Shown in pieces: positions 34,431-43,976 of a stretch of DNA of 64,000 nucleotides; the stretch's first letter is position 1, and the number at the start of each line of letters is the position of its first letter. A model generated the notes under the pieces. It saw only the letters and a list, made by a program, of their open reading frames with translations. It searched no databases and was not told the origin of the DNA. Location of the stretch: the NCBI RefSeq assembly GCF_034808145.1, contig NZ_JAXHGM010000003.1, forward strand, positions 428,056 through 492,055. The letters are read 5' to 3'. The DNA is from Halorubellus sp034808145. GTDB taxonomy: Archaea > Halobacteriota > Halobacteria > Halobacteriales > Natrialbaceae. The translations under genes and the position numbers were made by a program.

Positions 34431-35706
34431 ATGCGTATACTAATCGCCGGTGCTGGTCAGGTCGGGACCAGGGTCGCAGCGGAACTCGACGCTACCCACG
34501 ACATCGTGATGGTCGACGTGGACACCGACCGGATCGACAGGCTCAGCTACGACCTCGACGTACTCGCGGTACCGGGCGACAGTTCAGCCATCGAGACCCT
34601 CCGAGAGGCCGGCATCGAAGACACCGATATCCTGATCGCGTGCACTGATAGCGACGAGATCAACATCCTCACCTGTGCGACGGCGAAGTCACTCGCTGAC
34701 GTCACCACGGTCGCCCGCGTCAAGGACGTGAAGTACATCGACACCTGGGACCAGGCCGAGAACGTCTTCGGCGTCGACTTCATGGTCGGAACTAACCTGC
34801 TGACCGTCGCCGCCACCGCCGGTGGAACCGGTCTCTCGGCCGCGCAGAACTTCGACGTGTTCGCGGGTGGCCGGGTCCAGATGGCCGAGTTCGAGATCGG
34901 CCCCGACAGTACGATCGCCGGCCAGACGATCAGGGAAGCCGACCGGGGAGACACGTATCCACCCCGGCGACAGTGTGGTCGTCGTGGGCGCCCCCGAATC
35001 GGTTCACACGGTCGGCACCGAGGTGGCTCCCCGCGAGCGGCGCCCCGAGAACATCTTGCTCATCGGCGGGAGCGATATCGGGTACCAGACGGCCCGACTG
35101 CTCGAAGACCGCGGTCTCCGACCGCACCTCATCGAGGCCGACGCCGACCGCGCCAGAGAACTGTCCGAACGGCTCTCCGCCACCACGGTCAGAAACACGG
35201 ACCCGAGGGACCGAGACTTCCTCGAGAACGAACGGATGACCGACGTCGACGTCGTGGTGGCAGCACTGGAGCACGACAGCGAGGAGAACCTGTTGGCCGC
35301 CCTGCGAGCCAAGCGCAAAGGGGCCGACCGCGCGGTCGCCGTCGTCGACAACGGTGAGTACGTCGAGCTGTTCGAAGAGGCGGGCGTCGACGTCGCGGTG
35401 AACCCCCGCCGAGCGACGGCCGCGGAGATAATCGACTTCGCGCGCGACCAGGACACCCTGAACGTCGCGCTGCTGGAAGACAACCAGGCCGAGGTCATCG
35501 AGATCCAGATCGATACGAACAGCGTTCTCGCAGACCGCCCGATACGTGAAGCGATCCAGGACCTTCCGGAGGGAGTCGTCGTCGGAGCAGTCACGCGGAA
35601 TGGGAGCCTCCTCGCACCTCGTGGCGATACCGTCATCGCCCCCGGCGATCACGCAGTGATACTCGTGGACAGCGACGTCGTCGAAGAGACGATTGCACGC
35701 CTATGA
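34431..35706 (+). pseudogene. trkA: trkA (two-RCK type), inactivated by deletion and frameshift
   Basis: The frame from ATG 34431 encodes the first RCK_N (MRILIAGAGQVGTRVAAEL) and part of the first TrkA_C, up to GQTIREADR. At about 34944-34950 the frame shifts: the next family-like sequence, RIHPGDSVVVVGAPES, is in another frame, and the intervening stretch expected between these two motifs in two-domain TrkA proteins is missing (estimated 20 codons). The second half (RPENILLIGGSDIGYQTARL to the C-terminal TrkA_C) is then intact up to the stop at 35706. Lost codons plus a frame change cannot be repaired by single-base correction, so this is a true lesion. The following trkH is also broken. 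Confidence 0.88.
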
Positions 35707-35789
35707 ACGCGTACAGACACCGATATCACGCTCTCCGAGTCAGTGGCAGACCTGGGTACCATCTCGAATCCAGCGGGTGGAATCGTTGA

Positions 35790-37359
35790 ATGCGGGTAAG
35801 CGTGAACTGGCGACAGAGTGTCGCGCTCGTCGGCACGGTCCTGAAGTACCTCGCCGCGGCGATGGCGCTCCCGCTGATCGTCGCGGTCATCTACGGGGAC
35901 GACGTGGTGGTGTTTGCGGTCTCGATCGTCGCGACCGCCGCCATCGGACTCGCGCTCGAACGACTCGAAGACGACTCCGACCTGCGGCTCGAGGAGGCGT
36001 TCCTGTTCGTCACGCTCGCCTGGGTCGGGGTCTCTGTCGGTGGGACGATTCCCTACCTGCTCGCCGGCTACGGCACGCCGTCGACGGTGGGGCTCTCGCT
36101 CGGCTCGCCGGGCGCCCTCGTCGTCTCGTTCGTCAACGCGCTCTTCGAGTCGACGTCGGGGTTCACCACGACGGGGTCGACCCTCCTCGCGGAGATCTCG
36201 TTCGAGCGACACTCTCACGCGTTACTGATGTACCGACAGCTGACCCAGTGGCTCGGTGGGATGGGGATCATCGTCCTCATGGTCGCGATCCTGTCTGAAT
36301 TCGCGGTCAGCGGCGCCGAGTTGATCGACGCGGAGGCGCCCGGGCCGGAACTCAACAAGCTGACGCCGAAGATAGCCGAGACGGCGCGTATCCTGTGGTC
36401 GATCTACGCCGGCATCACGCTGTTGTTCATCGGGCTGTTGTAGCGCGCTGCATCTCGTCGGACTCGCTCCCAACATGAACCTGTACAGCGCGATCGCGCA
36501 CGGGTTCACGACGCTCCCGACCGGCGGGTTCTCGCCACAGGCTGCGAGTATCGCGGCGTTCTCGCCGGCGGTCCAGTGGCTCGTGATCCCGTTCATCGTC
36601 GTCGCCGGAACGAACTTCGCGCTGTTCTATTTCCTGCTTCAGGGCAAGTACATCGAGGTGTTCCGGAATCGCGAGTTCCAGGCCTACGTCGGTGCGATAT
36701 TTGGTATCGCCGTTCTGCTCTGGGGGTTGTTGTTCAGCGGGACGGCGCCGGCGCTAGAGTTCGGCGGTGTCACGGAGGGCGTCGTGGAGAACTCGCTCCG
36801 GCAGGCGCTGTTCCAGACGGTGACGATACTCAACTCGACCGGCTACGCGACGAGTGACTTCGCACAGTGGCAGTCGTGGGGACAGCTGCTCTTGTTGGCC
36901 GTCGCGTTCATCGGCGGGTCGGCGGGGTCGACCGGCGGCGGAATCAAGATCATCCGGTGGCTCGTCGTGTTCAAGGCTGCCCGGCGGCAGCTCACCGCGA
37001 CGGTCTATCCGGACGCCGTCGAACCCGTCCGTATCGGCGGCACCGTCGTCGACGAGGACGTGGTTCGAGCGGTGTTCTCGTTCGTCTTCCTCTATCTGAC
37101 CATCTTCGCGGTCTCTGCAGTCCTTATCCAACTCGACGCACACCGGATCGGGCTCGAGCTGTCGACCATCGAGGCACTGAGCTCGAGCATCGCGACTCTC
37201 GGCAACCTCGGTCCGGGGTTCGGCCGGCTCGGTCCGTTCGGGAACTACCTCTTCTTCCCCGCGACCTCGAAGCTCCTCATGGTCGTGCTGATGTGGCTCG
37301 GCCGCCTCGAAGTGATTCCCGTCCTGGTGATCTTCACCCGGTCGTTCTGGGAGTGGTAG
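35790..37359 (+). pseudogene. trkH: trkH, split by a one-base frameshift
   Basis: The frame from ATG 35790 gives the first TrkH half (VGTVLKYLAAAMALPLIVAV, then NALFESTSGFTTTGSTLL as the first pore loop, and WLGGMGIIVLMVAILSEF) and stops at 36441-36443 (TAG). The remainder continues in the +1 frame without loss: upstream of ATG 36475 the frame reads ALHLVGLAPN, then HGFTTLPTGGFSP, TILNSTGYATSDFA and IATLGNLGPGFG as loops 2 to 4, up to 37359. Removing one G near 36443 would restore TTG TAC GCG CTG, a plausible continuation. This could be a recent mutation or a sequencing error. Because the adjacent trkA has an independent lesion, decay of the whole locus is more likely. Confidence 0.85.
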
Positions 37360-37399
37360 CACCGACACACGGGACCGATTCCGATTCGTGTTCGCGGCG

Positions 37400-38563
37400 T
37401 CAGTGCTCGGCGTCCGTCTCGTCGGTGGTGGCTTCGTCGCTGGTGCCGCCGTCGCTGACGGGGTCGACGTCGTCGCCGGGCTGTGGCTCGACGTCGCTGG
37501 TGTCGGGTTCGTCGGTGGTGTCTGGGTCGGTCCCCTCGCCTGCCGAGTCGTCGGCTTCGAGCGGGAGCGCTTCGCGTTCCTCGACGCCGTCGGCGACGAG
37601 TTCGAACGTCTCGAGGAGGAGGCTGAGTGCGAGCGGGCCGGCGATGATACCGATGGGGCCGACGGTGAACACGCCGCCGACGAACCCGACGAAGTAGAGG
37701 CTCGCGGGCATCCCGGCGCTGTACTTCGCGAGGCGCGGCCGGAGGACGGCGTCGGGGAGGAACGCGACGAGACTCAGGCCGAGGACGAGGACGAGGACGG
37801 CCTGCGGGATGTCCCCACCAGCAGCTTCGACGCCCGCGAGCGCGACGACGACGACGGACGGGCCGAGGACGGGGACGAACTGGAGGATGCCGGCGACGAC
37901 CGCGAACGAGAAGAACGCGCCGTACCCGAGGATGGCGAACACGGGGAGCGCGATGAGGAACGTCAGGACGCCCGTCGCCGCCTGCACGAAGTACAGGCCG
38001 TACAGGGTCTCGCGGACGCGGACGTGGTACGCCATGAGCTCCTCCTGGACGTCGCCGCCGACGGTCCGGAAGACGAGCGACTGCACTCCACCCGGTTTGT
38101 AGAGGAGCGCGTACACGAGGAACACGAACAGGAACACCTTCATCGCGAGGACGGGGGCGGCGCTGGCGACGTTCACCGCGATCGAGGACAGTGCATCGCG
38201 GACGACGGGGACGAACGACTGGAGTTCGAGCGTGTACGTGAACCCGCCGAACGCGAGCTCCATGACCTCCGGCGCGTTCCGGAAGAAGTCCAGGATGGGT
38301 TTCCGTCGCTGGTAGATGACGAGGAGGACGGGGACGAACAGCCCGAGGACGCCGAAGAACGCGACGACGGTGAGTGCGGCGGCCGCGAGGCGAGGGCGGA
38401 CGCCGTGGTCGACGAACTGGGCCCGCCACGGCTGGAGGACGTAGACGAACGTCAGCGCGAAGAACACCGTCCAGACGATCTGCCAGAGGACGTACAGCGA
38501 GACGATGGAGACGACGAGCAGCATCAGACCCAGACGATGTCGTCTGTCATCGAACCAAGACAT
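37400..38563 (-). CDS. AI-2E family transporter
   Basis: The 387-residue protein has about eight hydrophobic helices in AI-2E transporter order: an N-terminal pair (LGLMLLVVSIVSLYVLWQIV), a soluble middle region, and the family C-terminal signature GILQFVPVLGPSVVVVALAG, then GPIGIIAGPLALSLLLETFE. The last 60 residues are an acidic Thr/Asp-rich tail. Members export autoinducer-2 or small solutes, or act as Na+/H+ antiporters; no substrate can be inferred. ATG 38563 has GGAG seven bases before it; an ATG at 38587 in the same frame is possible. It is convergent with the degraded trkH. Confidence 0.9.
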   Translation of the reverse strand: MSWFDDRRHRLGLMLLVVSIVSLYVLWQIVWTVFFALTFVYVLQPWRAQFVDHGVRPRLAAAALTVVAFFGVLGLFVPVLLVIYQRRKPILDFFRNAPEVMELAFGGFTYTLELQSFVPVVRDALSSIAVNVASAAPVLAMKVFLFVFLVYALLYKPGGVQSLVFRTVGGDVQEELMAYHVRVRETLYGLYFVQAATGVLTFLIALPVFAILGYGAFFSFAVVAGILQFVPVLGPSVVVVALAGVEAAGGDIPQAVLVLVLGLSLVAFLPDAVLRPRLAKYSAGMPASLYFVGFVGGVFTVGPIGIIAGPLALSLLLETFELVADGVEEREALPLEADDSAGEGTDPDTTDEPDTSDVEPQPGDDVDPVSDGGTSDEATTDETDAEH

Positions 38564-38679
38564 GCCCGCTCCTACCACGGCAGGCATCTTAGAACGAGGG
38601 GGTCGCGTGCGTCGGCGAGACGCGAACGCGGTCGCCGTCACCGAGTGGTTTTCACCTACGGACGTCGAACGGCCGCGTA

Positions 38680-41019
38680 GTGACAGCGCCGATGGACTCG
38701 GTCGTGGAGTGGCTCCGCGGGCGACCGTACTACGACGGGCAGGTGGTCTACGAGCGGACGACGCCGGAGCGGGGCGCGTCGTTCGCGGACGTCGACGTCG
38801 ACTCGCGCGTCGCCAGCGCGCTCCTCGGTGCCGGCATCGAGGACGTCTACGGCCACCAGGCGCGCGCCGTCGAGGCGGTCCGGGGCGGCGAGGACGTCGT
38901 GCTGGCGACGCCGACGGCGAGCGGAAAGAGCCTCGCGTACACCATCCCCGCGTTCGAGCGAGCGCTCGACGACCGCGCGACGACGCTGTACGTCGCGCCA
39001 CAGGTCGCGCTCATCAACGACCAGACGGAGACGCTGCGCGAGCTCGCCGGCGGCCTGCCGTTCGGGAGCGGCGTGAGCGTCGCGCAGTACACGGGCCAGC
39101 TCTCGCAGACGGAGAAGCGCGACGTCCGCGAGCGCCAGCCGACCGTGCTCGCGACGACGCCGGACATGCTCCACTACGGGATTCTCCCGCACGCGCACCG
39201 GCTCTGGGAGTGGTTCTTCGACCGCCTGGAGACCGTCGTGATCGACGAGGTGCACGCGTACCGCGGGGTGTTCGGGAGTCACGTCGCGCTCGTGCTCCGT
39301 CGCCTCCAGCGGCTCTGCGAGCGGTTCGACGCCGACCCGGAGTTCGTGTGCTGTTCCGCGACCATCGGGAACCCGGTCGAGCACGCCGCGACCGTCGTCG
39401 GCCGCGACGAGTCCGGGTTCGCGCTCGTCGACGACGACGAGAGCGCGACGGGGCCGCGCCGCTGGCTGCTCTGGAACCCGCCGGAGTACGACGCCGACGA
39501 CGGCTGGGGCGAGGACGGCGGCCGCCGTCGGTCGCCCCACGTCGAGGCCAAGAACTTGTTCTGCGACCTCGTCCAGCGGGACCTCCAGACGGTCGTGTTC
39601 ACGGGGTCGCGCCAGATCGCCGAGCGGTACGCGCAGGAGTGCGCGACAGAGCTCCGGAAGCGCGGGGAGACCGACAGGGGAGAGCGGGTCGCGGCGTACC
39701 AGGCCGCGCTCCGCGACGGGAGGCGCGAGGACATCGAGACCAGGTTGCACGACGGCGACCTCGCGGGCGTCTGGTCGACGAGCGCGCTCGAACTCGGCGT
39801 GGACGTCGGCGGCCTCGACGCCGTGATACTCGACGGGTACCCCGGAACCAGGATGAGTACGTTCCAGCGCGCGGGGCGCGCGGGCCGCGGCGAGGACCCG
39901 GCGCTCGTCTGTCTCGTCGCCGGCGAGGACCAGCTCGACCAGTACGTGATGGGCGACCCCGCGAGCCTGTTCGACGCGCCGCCCGAGCGCGCGGTGTCGA
40001 ACCCCGAGAACGACCAGTTGCTGCCCGCGCACGTCGCGAGCGCCGCCCAGGAGAACTGGCTCTCCGAGGCCGACCGCGCGTACTTCGGCGACGCGCTCGA
40101 CGACGTCGTCGGCGACCTCGTGCGCGGCGGGACGCTCGAACGCCGCGACACCGACCGCGGGACCCGGTGGACGTACGCGGGCGGCGGGAGCCCGCAGCAC
40201 GAGACGAGTCTCCGGACGGTCGACGACCGCGAGGTCGACCTCGTCGACGAACGAAGCGACGACGCGTTCGCGACGCTGTCGTTCGCGGACGCGCTGCGGG
40301 ACGCGCACGAGGGCGCGGTCTACTACCATCAGGGCGAGAAGTACGAGGTCCGCGAGCTCGACCTGGACCGCGACGTCGCGGTCTGTAGTCCGACGTGGGC
40401 GGACTACTACACGCGGACGCTCCACGAGAAGACCATCGAGGTCCACGCCGACCTGGACGAGAGCGCGCCGTTCGCGCGCGAAGACGTCCCGTGTCGATTC
40501 GCCGAGGTCCGGATGCGCAAGCGGATCACTGGCTTCGAACGCAGGGACGCGCAGTCCGGCGAGACGCTCGGCGAGGTCCCCTTGGACCTCCCGGAGACGA
40601 CCCTGGAGACGCGCGCGCTCTACTACACCGTCCCGGGGGACGTCCAGACCGCCATCACGGCGGAGTACGACTTCCCGGGTGCCATCCACGCCGCCGAGCA
40701 CGCGCAGATAGCGATGTTCCCGACGACAGTGCTCTGCGACCGCCGGGACATCGGCGGGCTGTCGACGCCCCTGCATCCTCACACGGGCGAACCGACGGTG
40801 TTCGTCTACGACGGCCACCCCGGCGGCGTCGGCCTGGCGCGGACCGCCTACGAGGACGTGCACGCGCTCTCCGCCCGAACAGTCGAAATGCTCGACGCGT
40901 GCGCGTGCGAGGACGGCTGTCCGGCGTGCGTCCAGAGCCCGCACTGCGGGAACGCGAACGACCCACTGGACAAGGCCGGGGCCACGCACCTGCTCGACGC
41001 GCTCACCGACCGGGAGTGA
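38680..41019 (+). CDS. DEAD/DEAH helicase of the MrfA/Hrq1 type
   Basis: A 779-residue superfamily-2 helicase. Walker A is ATPTASGKSLAY (about residues 77-88), the DEAD-type box VIDEVHAYRG (about 187-196), and motifs III to VI follow with CCSATIGNP, VVFTGSRQIAE, TSALELGVDVGGLD and FQRAGRAGRG. The C-terminal zinc-binding domain (DUF1998) has CACEDGCPACVQSPHCGN (about 741-758). Homologues (bacterial MrfA, yeast Hrq1) repair mitomycin C-type DNA cross-links and unwind 3'-to-5'. GTG 38680 is taken as start; ATG 38692 is possible. It is divergent from the AI-2E gene by 116 bases. Confidence 0.95.
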   Translation: MTAPMDSVVEWLRGRPYYDGQVVYERTTPERGASFADVDVDSRVASALLGAGIEDVYGHQARAVEAVRGGEDVVLATPTASGKSLAYTIPAFERALDDRATTLYVAPQVALINDQTETLRELAGGLPFGSGVSVAQYTGQLSQTEKRDVRERQPTVLATTPDMLHYGILPHAHRLWEWFFDRLETVVIDEVHAYRGVFGSHVALVLRRLQRLCERFDADPEFVCCSATIGNPVEHAATVVGRDESGFALVDDDESATGPRRWLLWNPPEYDADDGWGEDGGRRRSPHVEAKNLFCDLVQRDLQTVVFTGSRQIAERYAQECATELRKRGETDRGERVAAYQAALRDGRREDIETRLHDGDLAGVWSTSALELGVDVGGLDAVILDGYPGTRMSTFQRAGRAGRGEDPALVCLVAGEDQLDQYVMGDPASLFDAPPERAVSNPENDQLLPAHVASAAQENWLSEADRAYFGDALDDVVGDLVRGGTLERRDTDRGTRWTYAGGGSPQHETSLRTVDDREVDLVDERSDDAFATLSFADALRDAHEGAVYYHQGEKYEVRELDLDRDVAVCSPTWADYYTRTLHEKTIEVHADLDESAPFAREDVPCRFAEVRMRKRITGFERRDAQSGETLGEVPLDLPETTLETRALYYTVPGDVQTAITAEYDFPGAIHAAEHAQIAMFPTTVLCDRRDIGGLSTPLHPHTGEPTVFVYDGHPGGVGLARTAYEDVHALSARTVEMLDACACEDGCPACVQSPHCGNANDPLDKAGATHLLDALTDRE

Positions 41020-41115
41020 GAGCCTCGCGGTGGTCGCCGACCGCGAGCTGGCGGGTCACTCGTCGCGTGTCTGGAAACGAACAGATTGATGTTCCGCGTG
41101 AACCATCCGGGAGAC

Positions 41116-41316
41116 ATGAGCAATCCCCTTGAGAATCCGATGCTTCGACACGGAATCGGTATCGGTGGTGCGGTCGTGCTCGTGGTCGTCGGCACGCTCT
41201 TCCTCGACCCGCCGGTCCGGTACCTCGTGTACGCGATGGCGGTGCTCGACGCCGTCGTCACCCCGAAGGTACTCGAGATGGCGGCCGAACAGGACCGCGA
41301 GGAGTCGACCGCCTGA
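41116..41316 (+). CDS. Small membrane protein
   Basis: A 66-residue protein with a hydrophobic segment GIGGAVVLVVVGTLFL (about residues 13-28) and a second, weaker one around LVYAMAVLDAVVTPKVL. The end is charged (AAEQDREES). The short leader GGGAGAC before the ATG at 41116 acts like a ribosome-binding site. No family recognised. Confidence 0.75.
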   Translation: MSNPLENPMLRHGIGIGGAVVLVVVGTLFLDPPVRYLVYAMAVLDAVVTPKVLEMAAEQDREESTA

Positions 41317-41375
41317 CGACGAGCCCCGGGTCGTGGAGGAAGGTCCATGAGGCTGGGCGTGGAACCGTCGGACCC

Positions 41376-42158
41376 GTGACCGCCCACGACGACGCGGCGT
41401 TCCTCGCCGGTGCGCCCGAGCGCTGGCGCGTGCTCGCGACGCTCCGGGACGCCCCCGCCACGCCCGCCGCCCTCGCCGACGCCGTCGACGCCTCCCGTCG
41501 AACCGTCCAACGCCACCTCGCCGCGTTCGCTGACCGCGACTGGGTCGAGAAGCGCGACGGCGCGTACAACCTCACGACCACCGGCGCCCTCGTCGCCCGA
41601 ACCCACGCCGAGTACCTCGACGACCTCGACGGCATCGACCGACTCGAAGCCGTCTACGCGGCGCTCCCAGCGGACGCAGCGGACCTCGACCCCGAGCGGT
41701 TCGCCGACGCGACCGTCCGGACCGCCACGCGCGAGGACCCGCAGGCCCCCGTCGGGTTCTACGTCGACCGCGTCCGGGCGCTCGACACCGACCGCGTACG
41801 GATGCTCTCCCCCGTCCTCAGTCGCCTCTACCACGACGCTCACGCTCACCTCGCCAGGGACGGTACCCACACCGAACTCGTCCTGCCGACGCCGACCGTC
41901 GAACGCGCGCGCTCGGAGAACCCGCTGGAGTTCCGCGCCGTGCTCGGCCTCGGCGTCCTCGACCTCTACCGGACGCCCGCCGACGTCGACCTGGGCGTGA
42001 CCCTCGCCGACGACCGCGTGCTCCTGTGCGCGTACGCCGACGACGGACAGCTCGCCGCGTGCGTCGACTCGACGGACGACCGCGTGCGCGCCTGGGCGAC
42101 CGAACGGTACGAACGCCACCGCGACCGCGGCGAGCGCGTTCCCCCGTCTCGCCGGTGA
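41376..42158 (+). CDS. Winged-helix transcriptional regulator
   Basis: A 260-residue protein. The N-terminus has a winged helix (WRVLATLRDAPATPAALADA, then VDASRRTVQRHLAAFADRDWV as recognition helix and EKRDGAYNLTTTG as wing). A C-terminal sensor-like domain covers residues 95-245 (VDRVRALDTDRVRMLSPVLS and LGLGVLDLYRTPADVDLGVT). This layout is a common haloarchaeal regulator type with an unknown effector. The start is GTG at 41376, in agreement with the typical family opening. Confidence 0.85.
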   Translation: MTAHDDAAFLAGAPERWRVLATLRDAPATPAALADAVDASRRTVQRHLAAFADRDWVEKRDGAYNLTTTGALVARTHAEYLDDLDGIDRLEAVYAALPADAADLDPERFADATVRTATREDPQAPVGFYVDRVRALDTDRVRMLSPVLSRLYHDAHAHLARDGTHTELVLPTPTVERARSENPLEFRAVLGLGVLDLYRTPADVDLGVTLADDRVLLCAYADDGQLAACVDSTDDRVRAWATERYERHRDRGERVPPSRR

Positions 42159-42282
42159 CCACGAACGACCTCCGTTCCCGGCAGCCACCTCCGCGGTCAG
42201 GTCCGCGGGGTGGGACCGACGACAGCCGCTGTCGCGCCCGACGGACGGTATCGTAAACCCCCACGCGCTCGTCCGTCCACGT

Positions 42283-42804
42283 ATGACGACCTCCTCCGAC
42301 CCGAACGCGCGACCCGGGCGCTCGACACCCGGAACCGACGACGCGGACCCCGACGCCCGGGGCGGTTCGCTCGGTCGACTGGCGAGGGCGAGCGCGGGCG
42401 TCGCGACCGTCGCGGGCGTCGGCGGCGCGCTCTACATGCTCGGCGCGTTCGGCCCCGTCACGTGCGCGACGAGCACCAGCTCGACCGGCGAGGGAACGAC
42501 GACGACCACGCACGCCTGCACCGCCGGCATCGACTACGTGTTCGGCGCCGGGGGGAACGCGCCCGTCCTGTTCTTCTGGTCGGTCGCGCTCCTCGCCCTC
42601 GTCGGAATCGGCGCAGCGAGCGCGTGGACCAACCGGATTGCGGTGACGTGGACGACCGCCGTCCTCTGCGGCGTCGTGACCGTCATTGGCGTGTTCAGCA
42701 TCGGCTGGTTCTTCCTGGTGCCGACGGTCGCGCTCCTCACCGCCGCCGTCGCCCGCACCGTCGCCGCACGCCGCCGACCCGCGGAACGCACCACCGACGC
42801 GTGA
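42283..42804 (+). CDS. Membrane protein of unknown function
   Basis: A 173-residue protein with four hydrophobic helices: ATVAGVGGALYMLGAFG (about 40-56), VLFFWSVALLALVGIGAAS (about 95-113), TWTTAVLCGVVTVIGVFS (about 122-139) and WFFLVPTVALLTAAVAR. The loop after helix 1 contains two Cys and a run of Thr/Ser, GEGTTTTTHAC. N- and C-termini are polar. A TATA-like TATCGTAAAC precedes the gene. No family recognised. Confidence 0.75.
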   Translation: MTTSSDPNARPGRSTPGTDDADPDARGGSLGRLARASAGVATVAGVGGALYMLGAFGPVTCATSTSSTGEGTTTTTHACTAGIDYVFGAGGNAPVLFFWSVALLALVGIGAASAWTNRIAVTWTTAVLCGVVTVIGVFSIGWFFLVPTVALLTAAVARTVAARRRPAERTTDA

Positions 42805-42919
42805 CGGTCGCACGGTACGCACCACCGACGCGTGACGAACACGCGGACGCGTACCCGTCGCGCCAGCCGGAAACCGAGTCATGCCATAAGTTGAAACGCA
42901 CCGTGGCCGTACCGCCGGC

Positions 42920-43210
42920 ATGGTCGAACTGAGACGCCTCGTTCTCGACGTCCTCAAGCCCCACGACCCGGACATCCGCGAGTTCGCCGCCGCGGCCGCG
43001 CGCTGCGACGGCGTCACTGGCGTCAACGCCGTCCTCGTCGAGACCGACCGCGAGGTCCAGAACGTCAAACTCACCGTCGAAGGCCAGGCGATAGCGGACG
43101 ACGCGGTCGAGGCCGCCATCGACGACCTCGGCGGGACCGTCCACTCCATCGACGAGGTGGTGACCGGCGACGTCCTCGTCGAACAGAGCGTGACGCCGCA
43201 GGACCCATAG
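42920..43210 (+). CDS. DUF211 family protein
   Basis: A 96-residue protein that matches the DUF211 family: MVELRRLVLDVLKPHDPDI, then a ferredoxin-like strand-helix pattern up to GTVHSIDEVVTGDVLV. DUF211 is an archaeal family related in fold to ACT or heavy-metal-binding domains; members form rings and their function is not settled. The gene overlaps nothing and the next gene starts six bases after its stop. CCATAAGTTG at 42883-42892 could be its TATA box. Confidence 0.92.
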   Translation: MVELRRLVLDVLKPHDPDIREFAAAAARCDGVTGVNAVLVETDREVQNVKLTVEGQAIADDAVEAAIDDLGGTVHSIDEVVTGDVLVEQSVTPQDP

Positions 43211-43216
43211 CGACGG

Positions 43217-43795
43217 ATGTCACGCAGAGCGCGCCTGCGGGCGGTGCTCGCGGACGAAGACGTCCGCGCGCTCTCCCGCCGGTACTTCGTCTCGAACGGG
43301 TTCGACGGGACGCTGACGAGCGTCGGCGTCGTCGTCGGCGCGTACCTCTCCGGGATCACCGACGGTGCGACCGTGTTCGCGATCGGTGCCGGCGGCGCGG
43401 TCGGTCTCGGGACCTCGGGCGTGTGGAGCGTCTGGGAGATAGAGCGCGCGGAGACCAGAGCCGACCGGTTGCGCGTCGAAGCGGCGATGCTCCGGGAGCT
43501 CGACGACACCGTCATCGCGCGCCGCAACCGGACGGCGCGAGCGGTGAGCGCGACGATGAGCGGAATCGGGCCGATCGTCGGCGTCCTCGTTCCGCTCCTC
43601 CCGTTCCTCGCCCCGGACGACCTCCTCGACCCACTCGCCGCGACCGCGCTCGCGGTCGCACTCGGCGTCGCGCTCCTGTTCACGTTCGGCGCGTACCTCG
43701 GGGCGCTATCCGAGCAATCCTGGGTCGTCGCCGGCGCCCGCATGGGGCTCGCGGGCATCGTCGTCGCCGCACTCAACATCCTCCTCGGAGGGTGA
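43217..43795 (+). CDS. VIT1/CCC1 family membrane protein
   Basis: A 192-residue membrane protein with the family opening YFVSNGFDGTLTSVGVVVGA (residues about 22-41), then a hydrophilic cytoplasmic stretch with EIERAETRADRLRVEAAMLRE and about four further helices ending in GLAGIVVAALNILLGG. VIT1/CCC1 proteins move Fe2+ or Mn2+ out of the cytoplasm; the conserved cytoplasmic metal-binding helices are shorter here than in plant and yeast proteins. Co-transcription with the DUF211 gene is very likely. Confidence 0.88.
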   Translation: MSRRARLRAVLADEDVRALSRRYFVSNGFDGTLTSVGVVVGAYLSGITDGATVFAIGAGGAVGLGTSGVWSVWEIERAETRADRLRVEAAMLRELDDTVIARRNRTARAVSATMSGIGPIVGVLVPLLPFLAPDDLLDPLAATALAVALGVALLFTFGAYLGALSEQSWVVAGARMGLAGIVVAALNILLGG

Positions 43796-43976
43796 CCGAC
43801 CGCGCGCTCCGAACGATACCCCCACACCGTCTGGCGAGGGGACGACCGGACACCGTCCTCCGCTGCATCCGGGTCGTCGGTACCCTAGTCGTCGGTATCC
43901 GAGTTCGCACGCGACCGCGAGTGCGGCGAAGACGAGCGGTCGGACAACCGACGCTGACGGCAGGCGACGCGGTCGG

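Noticed and set aside
36441..36474. Two separate genes, short TrkH and a second membrane protein
   Set aside because: The second frame continues TrkH exactly where the first stops, and the family sequence crosses the stop; it is one gene with a frameshift.
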